A stretch of DNA of 64,000 bases from Yoonia rosea (GTDB taxonomy: Bacteria; Pseudomonadota; Alphaproteobacteria; Rhodobacterales; Rhodobacteraceae), in NCBI RefSeq assembly GCF_900156505.1, contig NZ_FTPR01000001.1, forward strand, positions 620,001 to 684,000, given 5' to 3'. This document shows, piece after piece, positions 8,123 to 17,110 of this stretch. The notes below the pieces were generated by a model. That model did not search any database. It was given only the letters and a program-made list of their open reading frames with translations, and was not told the DNA's origin. The first letter of the stretch is position 1. Every line of letters begins with the position of its first letter. A program made the position numbers and the translations under genes.

Positions 8123-9454
8123 ATGAGTAAAGTCATGAAGATTGCGATTGTTGATGACGAGAAAGATATGCGGCAGTCGATTTCACAGTGGTTGGCACTG
8201 TCTGGTTTTGACACCGAAACATTCGCGTCCGCGGAAGAGGCGCTGCGCGGTCTGGGCAGTGATTATCCAGGTATCGTTGTCAGCGACATCAAGATGCCAG
8301 GGATGGACGGCATGCAGTTTCTCAAAAAAATCAAAGGCGTCGATAGCGCGTTACCTGTGATCATGATCACAGGCCACGGTGACGTGCCCATGGCGGTTGA
8401 GGCGATGCGGGTTGGCGCATTCGATTTTCTTGAAAAGCCGTTCAACCCCGACCGGATGACCGAACTGGCGAAAAAGGCCACCACCGCCCGCCGTTTGACC
8501 CTTGATAACCGTGCGTTGCGCCGTGAGCTGTCGGATGGCTCTGCGCTGATCAAGAAATTGATCGGTCAGTCGGCCCCGATGGAGCGGCTGAAAGAGGATA
8601 TTCTCGATCTGGGGCAGGCGGACGGACATGTTCTCGTCGAGGGTGAGACGGGGACTGGCAAAACGCTTGTCGCGCATGCGCTGCATGCGGTTGGGGCGCG
8701 GGCCAATAAGAAGTTCGTTCTGCTCAGCTGTTCTGCTCATAATGAAGAGACATTGGGCCGGATCATCTTTGGCCCTGCCAATGATGATGAACCGATCCCG
8801 GCGATGGAAGAAGCGCGCGGTGGCACGCTGGTGCTGGAAGACATCGAGGCGCTGAGCCATTCGTTGCAGGCGCGTTTGCTGACGGCAATCAACAATCAGG
8901 GCACGCCTGCCGAAACCCGCATCGTTGCGATCTGTAACCTGCAAGAACAGGACCAGACCTGCGAAAGCGTGCTGCGGCCTGACCTCTTTTACCGGCTTGC
9001 CGCATTGCGCATCACAGTGCCGCCCCTGCGCCAGCGCGGAGAGGATATCCTGACGCTCTTTACCCGTCTGGGCGAACAATTCGCCGATGAATACGGCTGC
9101 GACGCGCCAGAGGTCAGCGCTCAGGAGGCAGCACAGCTTTTGCAGGCCCCGTGGCCAGGCAATGTGCGCCAGCTGATCAATGTGGCCGAGCGCGCAGTAC
9201 TCCAGAACCGCCGCGGCTCGGGCTCGATTGCGTCGCTTTTGATGGCGGACACGGATGAGGCAAAGCCCGCAATGACCACGGAAGGCAAACCGCTCAAGGA
9301 ATTTGTCGAGGCGTTCGAGCGCATGCTGATCGACAACACCATGCGACGGCACCGCGGGTCGATCGTGGCGGTGATGGACGAGCTTTGCCTGCCGCGCCGG
9401 ACATTGAACGAGAAGATGGCGAAGTACGGACTACAGCGGTCTGATTATCTCTAG
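8123..9454 (+). CDS. dctD: DctD/NtrC-like response regulator lacking the sigma-54 loop
   Basis: 443 aa. Receiver domain at 1-120 with Asp55 as the phospho-acceptor (VVSDIKMPG), Lys in EKPF, an AAA+ domain at about 145-375, and a Fis-type helix-turn-helix near 405-435 (GSIVAVMDELCLPRRTLNEK). Walker A is intact (GETGTGKT, 174-181). The GAFTGA loop that contacts sigma-54 is missing: the sequence runs FGPANDDEPIPAMEE directly to the Walker B region, about eight residues short. Walker B reads GGTLVLEDIE where the family has LDEI. Sensor II (WPGNVRQL) remains. It is likely phosphorylated by the adjacent kinase but probably does not act through sigma-54. Confidence 0.87.
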   Translation: MSKVMKIAIVDDEKDMRQSISQWLALSGFDTETFASAEEALRGLGSDYPGIVVSDIKMPGMDGMQFLKKIKGVDSALPVIMITGHGDVPMAVEAMRVGAFDFLEKPFNPDRMTELAKKATTARRLTLDNRALRRELSDGSALIKKLIGQSAPMERLKEDILDLGQADGHVLVEGETGTGKTLVAHALHAVGARANKKFVLLSCSAHNEETLGRIIFGPANDDEPIPAMEEARGGTLVLEDIEALSHSLQARLLTAINNQGTPAETRIVAICNLQEQDQTCESVLRPDLFYRLAALRITVPPLRQRGEDILTLFTRLGEQFADEYGCDAPEVSAQEAAQLLQAPWPGNVRQLINVAERAVLQNRRGSGSIASLLMADTDEAKPAMTTEGKPLKEFVEAFERMLIDNTMRRHRGSIVAVMDELCLPRRTLNEKMAKYGLQRSDYL

Positions 9455-9873
9455 GCCAAGCTGCGATAAATCCACGATGATTTTCGGCACCCTGCACAGA
9501 GGTACTTGTGTTGGGTGCCGTTCCTCCTTTATGTATTGGGTACGGATGCTCGCGCGACAGTTGCGCGGTGACAGCCGATAGAGATTCTCTGTCATTGTTT
9601 TTTGACCACACATCAAAACAAGACAGCTGATTTGATCCCCCGGGGTCAGGAGAACGCCACGGATCGTGCGACACCGCCGATTGGGCCATGAACGGGCTGC
9701 GCTTTTGCGGGGTCGGAGAAGAAACGCGATGCAAAGCGCGCACAACATGAGGCACGATGCAGCCGCCCCAAGGGGCGCTGGCACAGCCCGCGCGCAGATC
9801 GCCTTAATTAGACATGTAACACGGAGTTCGGCACCCCCAGGGGCGCCACCGCGGTTATGTGCGAACGGAAAAA
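9455..9873 (+). other. Long intergenic region / probable rne 5' leader
   Basis: About 420 bases without a plausible gene on either strand. The second half contains GC-rich inverted segments near 9640-9665 and 9830-9855. RNase E mRNAs in other bacteria carry long, structured leaders through which the enzyme controls its own message, and this stretch fits that. I could not place a promoter with confidence. Confidence 0.45.
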
Positions 9874-12522
9874 ATGCCAAAGAAAATGCTAATAGATGCC
9901 ACGCACGCGGAAGAAACCCGCGTTGTAGTGGTCGACGGAAACAAAGTCGAAGAATTTGATTTCGAAAGCCAGTTCAAGCGCCAGCTTGCCGGCAATATAT
10001 ACCTCGCAAAGGTAACACGGGTAGAACCATCGCTGCAGGCCGCGTTTGTAGACTATGGCGGTAATCGTCATGGTTTTCTTGCGTTCTCGGAAATCCATCC
10101 TGATTACTACCAGATCCCGATTGCGGATCGCGAAGCGCTGATCGCCGAGGAAAAAGCCTATGCCGAGAGCCTGAAAGCCGAAGCAGAGGCCGAGGAAGAA
10201 AAGCCAAAACCAACGCGCCGCCGCCGCAGCAGATCGGCCGCCGCTAAAGCAGCCAGCGATGACGCGGTCATCACATCCGAAGTTGAAACCGACGAGGAAG
10301 AGACCTCGGGCGATATCGCGGGCATGGAAACCATTGATCTGGGCGACAGCGAAGAGGGCAGCTCTCCGATGGAGCTGGTCGGTGAGACGCCTGTCGATAC
10401 GCCTGCCGCTGACGAAGACCTTGATGATGACGAGGATACCGACCGCGCAGACTCAGAGAACACAGACGACACGATTGAGAGCGTCGCCGAAGAAGACGAC
10501 ACGGACGAAGTGCGCCCTGTGCGCAAGCCGCGTCCGAAGCGCTATAAAATCCAAGAAGTGATCAAGGTGCGCCAGATCCTTTTGATCCAGGTCGTGAAAG
10601 AAGAGCGCGGCAATAAAGGTGCGGCGCTGACAACCTATCTGTCACTGGCCGGTCGCTACTGTGTCTTGATGCCCAACACCGCGCGCGGTGGCGGTATCAG
10701 CCGCAAGATCACCAATGCTGCCGACCGCAAGAAGCTGAAAGAAATCGCCAATGACATGACCGTGCCGGAAGGCGCCGGTCTGATCATCCGGACCGCCGGT
10801 TCGCAACGCACCAAGGCCGAGATCAAGCGTGATTATGAATACCTGCAACGGATGTGGGAACAAATCCGTGAACTCACGCTGAAATCAACAGCCCCGGCAA
10901 AGATCTACGAAGAGGGCGATCTGATCAAACGGTCGATCCGCGATCTGTATTCCAAAGAGATTGACGAAGTGATCGTTGCGGGCGAGGCGGGGTACCGCAC
11001 GGCCAAGGACTTCATGAAAATGATCATGCCGTCCCACGCCAAAAACGTGAAATACTATGCCGAGCAGATGCCGCTTTATGCGCGTTATCAGGTTGAGGGC
11101 TACCTCAATGGCATGTTCAACCCGACGGTCCAACTGCCGTCTGGCGGCTATATCGTGATTGGGATTACCGAGGCGCTGGTGGCCATCGACGTCAACTCTG
11201 GTCGCGCGACCAAAGAAGGCTCGATTGAACAGACCGCGCTCAAGACCAACCTTGAAGCCGCCGATGAGGTTGCGCGCCAGTTGCGCCTGCGTGACTTGGC
11301 CGGTCTGATCGTGATCGACTTCATCGACATGGATGAACGTCGCAACAACGCCGCCGTTGAAAAGCGGTTCAAGGACAAGCTCAAGACCGACCGCGCGCGC
11401 ATTCAGGTGGGCCGGATTTCGGGCTTTGGCCTGATGGAAATGTCCCGCCAGCGCCTGCGCCCCGGTATGCTTGAGGCGACCACACAGATGTGTAGCCATT
11501 GCCACGGCACCGGCTTGCTCCGCTCTGACGATAACGTCGCACTTTCAATCCTGCGCGCCTTGGAAGAAGAGGGCGTGCGCGGAAGGTCCAAAGAGGTGCT
11601 GATCAAGGCGCCGATTTCGATTGCGAACTTCCTGATGAACGGCAAGCGCGAACATATCGCGGATATCGAAGCGCGCTATGGCATGTCTGTCCGCATCGAA
11701 TGTGATCCAACGCTCGTATCGCCTGACTTTGCGATCGAGAAGTTCAAGACAGCCACACGTGTGGTTCCCGATGCAGCGCCGGTTGTCGCCTCTGCGGTCA
11801 TGATGGATGACGATGATGATGTCGTCGCCGATGAAAATATCATCATCGACAGCGATGAGGACGCGGACAGCAATACGCAAGGTGGTGCAGGTCATGCCTC
11901 TGGGGGCGATGGTGAAGACAAGCCCAAGCGCAAGCGCCGCAGGCGTCGGCGCCGTCGCGGTGGCAGCGGCAACAACGGTGAGAACCAGAATGGTGATCAT
12001 CAGAACGGTGATGACGAGTCCTCCGATGACAATGCCGAGGCCGCACCGCAAGAGGCTCCTGCCGAAGCGCCGGCACCCGAGGACAAGCCCAAGCGCACGC
12101 GTAGCCGTAGCAAGAAGGCGGTAACACCTGAAACCGAGACCGCAGCGGAAGCCGCGCCGGTTGAGGAGACGGCTGCCGAAGCGCCTGCTGAGGAACAGCC
12201 TGCGCCGAAAAAGCGGACGCGTCGCAAGAAGGCGGATGTCGAAGCAGAAGCGCCTGCTGTTGCTGATGCCGCGTCAGAGGACGCTGCTCCTGCAGAAGTG
12301 ACAAAGCCCAAGAGCCGCAGCCGCGCCAAGCCGAAGCCAAAAGAAGAGACGGCACCTGTCGCAGAAGCTTCCGCTGCTGAACCTGCGGCTGAACCCGCGC
12401 CGGCGCCGGAACCTGTACCGGAAGCCAAGCCGGAACCTGTTCCTGCGACCGCTACGACGGAAGAGGCGAAGCCGGAGAAGGCAAAGCCCAAGCGCAAGGG
12501 ATGGTGGTCGCTGGGCGGCTGA
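9874..12522 (+). CDS. rne: Ribonuclease E
   Basis: 882 aa from the ATG at 9874 after GGAAAAA; a GTG five codons upstream is the alternative. RNase E initiates mRNA decay and processes rRNA and tRNA. The S1 RNA-binding domain (VTRVEPSLQAAFVDYGG) is interrupted by an acidic, low-complexity insertion at roughly 95-225, a feature of alphaproteobacterial enzymes. The catalytic aspartates lie in LVAIDVNSGRAT and LIVIDFIDMDE, and the zinc link is CSHCHGTG. From about residue 650 the chain is disordered, with alternating acidic stretches and Arg/Lys-rich blocks (KPKRKRRRRRRRRGG) and Ala/Pro/Glu repeats that would anchor RNA and degradosome partners. A strong terminator follows. Confidence 0.96.
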   Translation: MPKKMLIDATHAEETRVVVVDGNKVEEFDFESQFKRQLAGNIYLAKVTRVEPSLQAAFVDYGGNRHGFLAFSEIHPDYYQIPIADREALIAEEKAYAESLKAEAEAEEEKPKPTRRRRSRSAAAKAASDDAVITSEVETDEEETSGDIAGMETIDLGDSEEGSSPMELVGETPVDTPAADEDLDDDEDTDRADSENTDDTIESVAEEDDTDEVRPVRKPRPKRYKIQEVIKVRQILLIQVVKEERGNKGAALTTYLSLAGRYCVLMPNTARGGGISRKITNAADRKKLKEIANDMTVPEGAGLIIRTAGSQRTKAEIKRDYEYLQRMWEQIRELTLKSTAPAKIYEEGDLIKRSIRDLYSKEIDEVIVAGEAGYRTAKDFMKMIMPSHAKNVKYYAEQMPLYARYQVEGYLNGMFNPTVQLPSGGYIVIGITEALVAIDVNSGRATKEGSIEQTALKTNLEAADEVARQLRLRDLAGLIVIDFIDMDERRNNAAVEKRFKDKLKTDRARIQVGRISGFGLMEMSRQRLRPGMLEATTQMCSHCHGTGLLRSDDNVALSILRALEEEGVRGRSKEVLIKAPISIANFLMNGKREHIADIEARYGMSVRIECDPTLVSPDFAIEKFKTATRVVPDAAPVVASAVMMDDDDDVVADENIIIDSDEDADSNTQGGAGHASGGDGEDKPKRKRRRRRRRRGGSGNNGENQNGDHQNGDDESSDDNAEAAPQEAPAEAPAPEDKPKRTRSRSKKAVTPETETAAEAAPVEETAAEAPAEEQPAPKKRTRRKKADVEAEAPAVADAASEDAAPAEVTKPKSRSRAKPKPKEETAPVAEASAAEPAAEPAPAPEPVPEAKPEPVPATATTEEAKPEKAKPKRKGWWSLGG

Positions 12523-12602
12523 TGTCCGGCTGTGTCGTGATCGCGGGAGACTTCGGTTTTCCGGGTGCGGCACTTGCACTGCGAAACGCGAAAAGCAAAT
12601 TT

Positions 12603-12631
12603 GGCGCTGCCCGCTGGGTGGCGCCTTTTTT
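12603..12631 (+). terminator. Rho-independent terminator of rne
   Basis: A ten-base-pair stem with a GCT loop (GGCGC-T-GCCC / GGGT-G-GCGCC, including one or two G-T pairs) followed by TTTTTT at 12626-12631. It lies about 80 bases after the rne stop codon. Confidence 0.85.
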
Positions 12632-12845
12632 GCGCCATGAACCAACGGGTCGCACTGGCCCGCAAACCGCTGTCCGGTCCCGCTTGGCACGATGCTGGGG
12701 CCTATGTCAGTGATCGCGCAAACCACTGTGTGCGCGGCAGGGCATGCCGCTGCGGCTTTGACTGAAGCGAAACCTGACCTGCGCATGATCGCCAGTGTCG
12801 GGACGTGGCCTAGGCGCTTGGATACGGCTTTGCCGTTGTCCCCAA
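12632..12845. other. Intergenic stretch with no recognised gene
   Basis: About 210 bases between the rne terminator and the tusA stop. Both strands have short open frames, but none has a Shine-Dalgarno or a recognisable product. A minus-strand reading resembles an aminoacyl-tRNA synthetase KMSKS-like segment (GKAVSKRLGH), but it is not continued by related sequence. Confidence 0.5.
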
Positions 12846-13073
12846 TCAGGCCTTCTTGATGAAATAAAGCTGTCCGTCCGCCGTGTCTTCCGTTGCAATC
12901 AACGCATGGCCCGCTTCGGCGCAAAAATGCGGCACATCAACAATCGCGGCCGGATCATCGGCCAGGACGCGCAGCACCTGTCCAGAGCCCAGGGCCTGCA
13001 GGCGTTTGCGCGCTTTCAGCACAGGGAGCGGGCAGAGCAGCCCTTTGGCATCAAGATCAGCATCATAGGTCAT
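12846..13073 (-). CDS. tusA: TusA-family sulfur carrier
   Basis: 75 aa, the standard size for TusA/SirA. Cys14 in the CPxP motif (GLLCPLPVLKARKRL) carries the persulfide, and the rest fits the two-layer alpha/beta fold. Such proteins relay sulfur for tRNA thiolation, molybdenum cofactor or sulfur oxidation; which applies here is not clear. The ATG at 13073 begins the conserved region; the longer upstream open frame is non-coding. The gene is divergent from ccdA, with overlapping promoter space, and both proteins handle thiols, so coordinated expression is plausible but unproven. Confidence 0.9.
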   Translation of the reverse strand: MTYDADLDAKGLLCPLPVLKARKRLQALGSGQVLRVLADDPAAIVDVPHFCAEAGHALIATEDTADGQLYFIKKA

Positions 13074-13091
13074 AGCGAGGAGGTAGGCGCG

Positions 13092-13175
13092 ATGTTTCAA
13101 TTTGTCCACCAACTTGTGACAACTTGGACCGTGACCTCGTGCAAAAGCTCGCTTAAGCAGGGGCAAAGGAAATGA
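13092..13175 (+). CDS. Candidate 27-aa leader ORF before ccdA
   Basis: A short frame with an unusually good ribosome site (GGAGGT at 13079-13084, seven bases before ATG 13092). It encodes 27 residues with one Cys and a basic tail (SLKQGQRK), stopping at TGA 13173-13175, one base before the ccdA ATG. The ccdA Shine-Dalgarno (AAAGGA) lies inside its last codons. It may be a leader peptide that couples translation of ccdA, or simply an upstream ORF. No homologue is known to me. Confidence 0.4.
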   Translation: MFQFVHQLVTTWTVTSCKSSLKQGQRK

Positions 13176-13176
13176 A

Positions 13177-13932
13177 ATGCTCGACACTGCTCTGATTTTT
13201 GACGCCGCATTGCTACCTGCGATGTTGATCGCCATGCTGGCGGGCATTCTGTCGTTCCTCAGCCCCTGTGTGCTACCCGTTGTGCCGCCCTATCTTGCCT
13301 ATATGGGCGGTGTATCTGTCAGCGAAATGGAAGAGACACGCGCAGCGCGCAAGCGCGTCTTTCTCTCGGCTGTTTTCTTTGTGCTGGGACTGTCAACGAT
13401 CTTCCTGCTTTTGGGCCTCGCGTTTTCGACAATGGGCCGGATGCTTTTGCAGGTGCAGGATTGGTTTGTCATCGTCGCAGGTGCGATGATCATGGTCCTT
13501 GGCGCGCATTTCATCGGGGTGTTTCGGATCGGGTTTCTGGACCGGGAATTGCGCGTTGATGCGGGTGACAAGGGCGGATCGGCTTTCGGCGCCTATCTCT
13601 TGGGCCTTGCCTTTGCTTTTGGCTGGACACCCTGCCTTGGGCCGATCCTTGGCGCAATCCTCAGCCTTGCCGCCTCTGAGGCGGATGTCGCACGCGGGAC
13701 TGTCTTACTGGCGGTCTATGCTTTCGGGCTGGGCATTCCTTTCTTGCTTGTTGCGGCGTTCTTTCCGCGCCTCAAAGGGGTTATGGGCTGGATGAAGCGC
13801 CATATGGACCGGATCGAAAAGATCTCGGGCCTGTTGTTGTGGACCGTGGGCCTGATGATGATGACCGGTCAATTCGCGGCCTTCAGCTATTGGCTGCTTG
13901 AGCGGTTCCCGGCACTGGCTTTGATTGGCTAG
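13177..13932 (+). CDS. ccdA: CcdA-family thiol-disulfide electron transporter
   Basis: 251 aa with six hydrophobic helices. The two redox cysteines are Cys31 in LSPCVLP and Cys153 in TPCLGP, the CcdA/DsbD-beta arrangement. The protein passes reducing equivalents from cytoplasmic thioredoxin across the inner membrane to periplasmic thiol proteins, chiefly for cytochrome c maturation. It starts one base after a candidate leader ORF and is divergent from tusA. No other cytochrome c maturation genes are adjacent; the hydrolase-like gene follows 60 bases later. Confidence 0.92.
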   Translation: MLDTALIFDAALLPAMLIAMLAGILSFLSPCVLPVVPPYLAYMGGVSVSEMEETRAARKRVFLSAVFFVLGLSTIFLLLGLAFSTMGRMLLQVQDWFVIVAGAMIMVLGAHFIGVFRIGFLDRELRVDAGDKGGSAFGAYLLGLAFAFGWTPCLGPILGAILSLAASEADVARGTVLLAVYAFGLGIPFLLVAAFFPRLKGVMGWMKRHMDRIEKISGLLLWTVGLMMMTGQFAAFSYWLLERFPALALIG

Positions 13933-13992
13933 GCTCTTATCCTTTTCCAAAGAACCCGCTAACCTGTCCCGCACAAGCAAAGAGGGGCAGCG

Positions 13993-15267
13993 ATGAGCGC
14001 ACAGACAGGACAGGTCAGGTTACGGCGGGTCTTCCATATTCCCGGCTACGATCCGTTTCCTCCCCGCCGCTACCGTGAGCTCTACCGCACCGAGGGCGCG
14101 GCACAGGCCAAAATCAGCGGCTATGAGATCGGGATCAAGGCAGAGACCTCGGACGCGTCTTTCCGCTGGACCGTGGGCGCACGGATCGCAGGTCAGCCTG
14201 TCATGTCGCAAATCGATATTCTGGTCTGGTCCGACATCGTGCGGGACAGCATGGCGCACGCGATTCCGGCAACCTATCTGCAACTGGTGCAAACCGCTTG
14301 GACCTATATCAGCACCGGCACGTTGCGCCGTCTGATGTGGATGCGCAAAGGGCCGGTGATTGCGGCGCTTTATCCGGTGGTGATGTTGCTGACACAACTG
14401 GCCTTGGCGATCGGGGTCGGGTCATGGCTTGGCGGGCTTGTGGAAACAGGCGGGCAGGGTGCTTTGGCCTGGCTCGGATTAACCGAAGGCGGCGTGTTCA
14501 CAGGCCTCGCGTGGGGGCTCTGGGCCTTGGGTTGGCTCGTGACGGTCGTGGTCGCGGTGGCGATCCTGCGCTGGTTCAAGGCCCGAGATAACAAGCTTTT
14601 TGCCTATTACCTCATGCATGACTACGCCTATTCGGCACAATTGCGGGGGCAGACGCCGCCCGCATTGGCAGCGCGCATGCGCGAATTCCAGACGCTTATC
14701 GCGGCCGCCTTGAAAGAGGACGTGGATGAAGTGCTTGTCGTCGGGCATTCATCGGGGGCACATCTGGCGGTGTCGATCCTTGCCGAAATGCTGCGCGCGG
14801 GGCAGGTGCCCGAGAACGGCCCGGCCTTGGCGTTTTTGTCGCTGGGGCAGGTAGTGCCGATGGTGTCGTTCCTGCCGCGCGCACGTGAACTGCGGCGCGA
14901 TCTGGCGGATTTGTCCGCCAGTGACGCGATCACTTGGGTTGATGTGTCGGCCCCCGGTGACGGATGCTGTTTTGCCTTGTGCGATCCGGTGGCGGTGTCG
15001 GGCGTTGCCCCTGAGAACAAGCGCTGGCCCCTGGTGATATCGGCGGCCTTCACCCAAAGCCTGACGCCTGCACGGTGGAAAGCGCTGCGGTGGCGGTTCT
15101 TTCGGCTGCATTTTCAGTATCTTTGCGCCTTTGACCAGCCTAAGGATTACGACTATTTCCAGATTACGGCGGGTCCGTTGACGCTTGCTGCGCGCTATGC
15201 TGGGCGCAAACCCTCCGGATCGCGCATTGATATCCCTGTGTCCAAATACACGTCGCAGGTGCCCTGA
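13993..15267 (+). CDS. Membrane-associated alpha/beta-hydrolase-like protein
   Basis: 424 aa. The N-terminus (RVFHIPGYDPFPPRRY) recalls the first strand of a hydrolase fold. There are two membrane helices at about 117-137 and 160-195, and then a soluble part with the nucleophile-elbow motif GHSSGAH near residue 252, so Ser would be catalytic. A later Asp or His could complete a triad (DVSAPGDGCC contains a candidate Asp). I recognise no named family. The stop overlaps the P450 start by one base (TGATG), a tight two-gene unit, so it probably acts on the same lipid or hydrophobic substrate. The substrate is unknown. Confidence 0.8.
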   Translation: MSAQTGQVRLRRVFHIPGYDPFPPRRYRELYRTEGAAQAKISGYEIGIKAETSDASFRWTVGARIAGQPVMSQIDILVWSDIVRDSMAHAIPATYLQLVQTAWTYISTGTLRRLMWMRKGPVIAALYPVVMLLTQLALAIGVGSWLGGLVETGGQGALAWLGLTEGGVFTGLAWGLWALGWLVTVVVAVAILRWFKARDNKLFAYYLMHDYAYSAQLRGQTPPALAARMREFQTLIAAALKEDVDEVLVVGHSSGAHLAVSILAEMLRAGQVPENGPALAFLSLGQVVPMVSFLPRARELRRDLADLSASDAITWVDVSAPGDGCCFALCDPVAVSGVAPENKRWPLVISAAFTQSLTPARWKALRWRFFRLHFQYLCAFDQPKDYDYFQITAGPLTLAARYAGRKPSGSRIDIPVSKYTSQVP

Positions 15268-16619
15268 TGCAGCTGCCGCCCAAACCTGCCTCGCGGCCTG
15301 AGAAAGTGTCGCTGTGGCGGTACATGCGCCTGTTCCGCAAGGATATTCTGTCGGCACAGCCGGCCAAGCTTTACCGCGCATGGATGGCCGAATTCCGCAC
15401 GCCGTTCTTTCGCAGCTATCTGGTGAATGATCCGGAGCTGGTGAAAGAGGTGCTGGTGCGCAATCCTGATGCCTTTCCCAAATCCGACCGTATCGGTGCG
15501 GGGCTGCGCCCTTTGTTGGGTGACAGTGTCTTTCTGACGAATGGGGACACGTGGAAACGCCAACGTCGCATTATCGATCCTGCGTTCGAGGGGGGGCGGT
15601 TGCGCGATACCTATCCGGGCATATGTGATGCTGCCGATGCAGGTGTGGCGCGGCTCGCAGGCCTGCCGCCGGATGAGCCGCAAGAGATCGAGGCGATCAC
15701 CAGTCATATTGCCGCCGATGTGATCTTTCGTACGCTGTTTTCGATCCCGATCGAGGACGAGACCGCACAAGAGGTCTTTCATGCGTTTCGCGCCTATCAA
15801 CGCACGCAGCCGATCCTGAACCTTGCGGCCTTTGTGCGTGGCCCCGCTTGGATGCCGCGGTTTTTCCGCTCTGAAACGCGGCGTCATGCACGACACATTC
15901 GCGCGTTGATTACAAAGCTGACCCAGGATCGGCTGGACCTGATTGCCGCAGGCAAGGCGCCGGATGATCTGGCGACAAAGATCCTGACGACCAAGGACCC
16001 CGTGACGGGCGATGTGTTTTCACGAGACGAGATGATTGATCAGGTCGCAATCTTCTTTCTGGCAGGGCATGAAACCAGCGCGGCAGTACTGGCTTGGGCG
16101 CTCTATCTTTTGGCGCTCTATCCTGAATGGCAAGACAGGCTGCGTGCTGAGGCGGACGGTTTTGACGGTGCGTTCGCCCACCTGTCAAAACTGAAAGATA
16201 CCCGTGATGTGTTCCGCGAGACCCTGCGCCTTTACCCGGCGGTGCCCATGATGGTGCGCGAAGCATCAGAGACACAGGAATTTCGGGGCCGCACAATCAA
16301 GCGCGGGGCGCAGATTGTCCTGTCACCTTGGCATCTGCACCGGCACACGCGGCTTTGGGATCATCCGGATGCCTTTGATCCCGCACGATGGGACACCGAG
16401 AACGGCAAGGCCTGCGCGCGTGATGCCTACATGCCGTTTTCGGCAGGACCGCGGATTTGTTCGGGGGCGGGGTTTGCCCTGATCGAAGGGGTCGTGGTTT
16501 TGGCGCGGTTGCTAAAGGCCTATGAATTTTCAGCGGTCGACGGACGCAGTCCTGTCCCCGTGGCCCATCTGACAGTGCGTTCGACAGCAGGCATCTGGCT
16601 GCGAATCAGGGCGCGGTAG
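15267..16619 (+). CDS. Cytochrome P450 (first of two)
   Basis: 450 aa, a normal length for a soluble bacterial P450. The I-helix has AGHETSAAV, the K-helix EtLR (ETLRLYP), and the heme loop FSAGPRICSGAGFA with the ligand Cys398. It is a monooxygenase needing external ferredoxin and reductase, neither encoded nearby. The N-terminus has a run of charged residues but no clear membrane anchor. It is translationally coupled to the hydrolase-like gene, suggesting hydroxylation of a fatty or terpenoid compound in a shared pathway, which is inference. No terminator follows. Confidence 0.93.
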   Translation: MQLPPKPASRPEKVSLWRYMRLFRKDILSAQPAKLYRAWMAEFRTPFFRSYLVNDPELVKEVLVRNPDAFPKSDRIGAGLRPLLGDSVFLTNGDTWKRQRRIIDPAFEGGRLRDTYPGICDAADAGVARLAGLPPDEPQEIEAITSHIAADVIFRTLFSIPIEDETAQEVFHAFRAYQRTQPILNLAAFVRGPAWMPRFFRSETRRHARHIRALITKLTQDRLDLIAAGKAPDDLATKILTTKDPVTGDVFSRDEMIDQVAIFFLAGHETSAAVLAWALYLLALYPEWQDRLRAEADGFDGAFAHLSKLKDTRDVFRETLRLYPAVPMMVREASETQEFRGRTIKRGAQIVLSPWHLHRHTRLWDHPDAFDPARWDTENGKACARDAYMPFSAGPRICSGAGFALIEGVVVLARLLKAYEFSAVDGRSPVPVAHLTVRSTAGIWLRIRAR

Positions 16620-16864
16620 GATGGCATTGTTTCGCTATCGCTGACAAATTGGGCAGGTTCGGCTGCTTTGTTAGTAATTTGCGCAGAGATTATGACATAA
16701 TGATTGAAAGGTTAATGCTGCGATAACTCTCTTAATATAATAATAACAATGCCTTAGGTTCTGTTGTCGAAATATGGCACTTGAACGGACATTTGCCCTG
16801 TTGTCTACATTGTGCCATTCTCAGTTTAACAGAGTATGTATCTTTAAAGAGGGGGCTCGATCTC

Positions 16865-17110
16865 ATGACAATTTCGCTGCCAGGTTCGTCAAGAAAAGGT
16901 CTTACTGGCCTGTTTAAGCGTAACGATGATACCGCTGCAAAGCGCCCGACTGCGAAAAAGCAGCTTGATGGTTCACAGCTTGCCAAGCTGTTTGACAAGC
17001 AAGCCCGCACGGCAAAGCCGGTCAAGCCTGCAAAGCTGAGCGAGGGCGAGCTGGATGCAAGTGCACAACTTTCCAGCCTGCGTGGCGCGCTGTATTCTTC
17101 CAAGTCCTAA
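16865..17110 (+). CDS. Small basic protein of unknown function
   Basis: 81 aa from the ATG at 16865, preceded by GAGGGGG. The sequence is polar and rich in Lys, Ala and Ser (TAKKQLDGSQLAKLF, KPVKPAKLSEGELDA), probably partly disordered with a short helix. I recognise no family. The 200 bases upstream are distinctly AT-rich (TTAATATAATAATAAC near 16733-16749), consistent with a strong promoter. It converges on the ribbon-helix-helix gene and overlaps its stop by four bases. Confidence 0.6.
   Translation: MTISLPGSSRKGLTGLFKRNDDTAAKRPTAKKQLDGSQLAKLFDKQARTAKPVKPAKLSEGELDASAQLSSLRGALYSSKS

Noticed and set aside
12632..12845. Minus-strand reading GKAVSKRLGH resembling an aminoacyl-tRNA synthetase KMSKS region
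   Set aside because: The surrounding translation has no related sequence, has no start site, and continues out of frame into tusA; likely coincidence.
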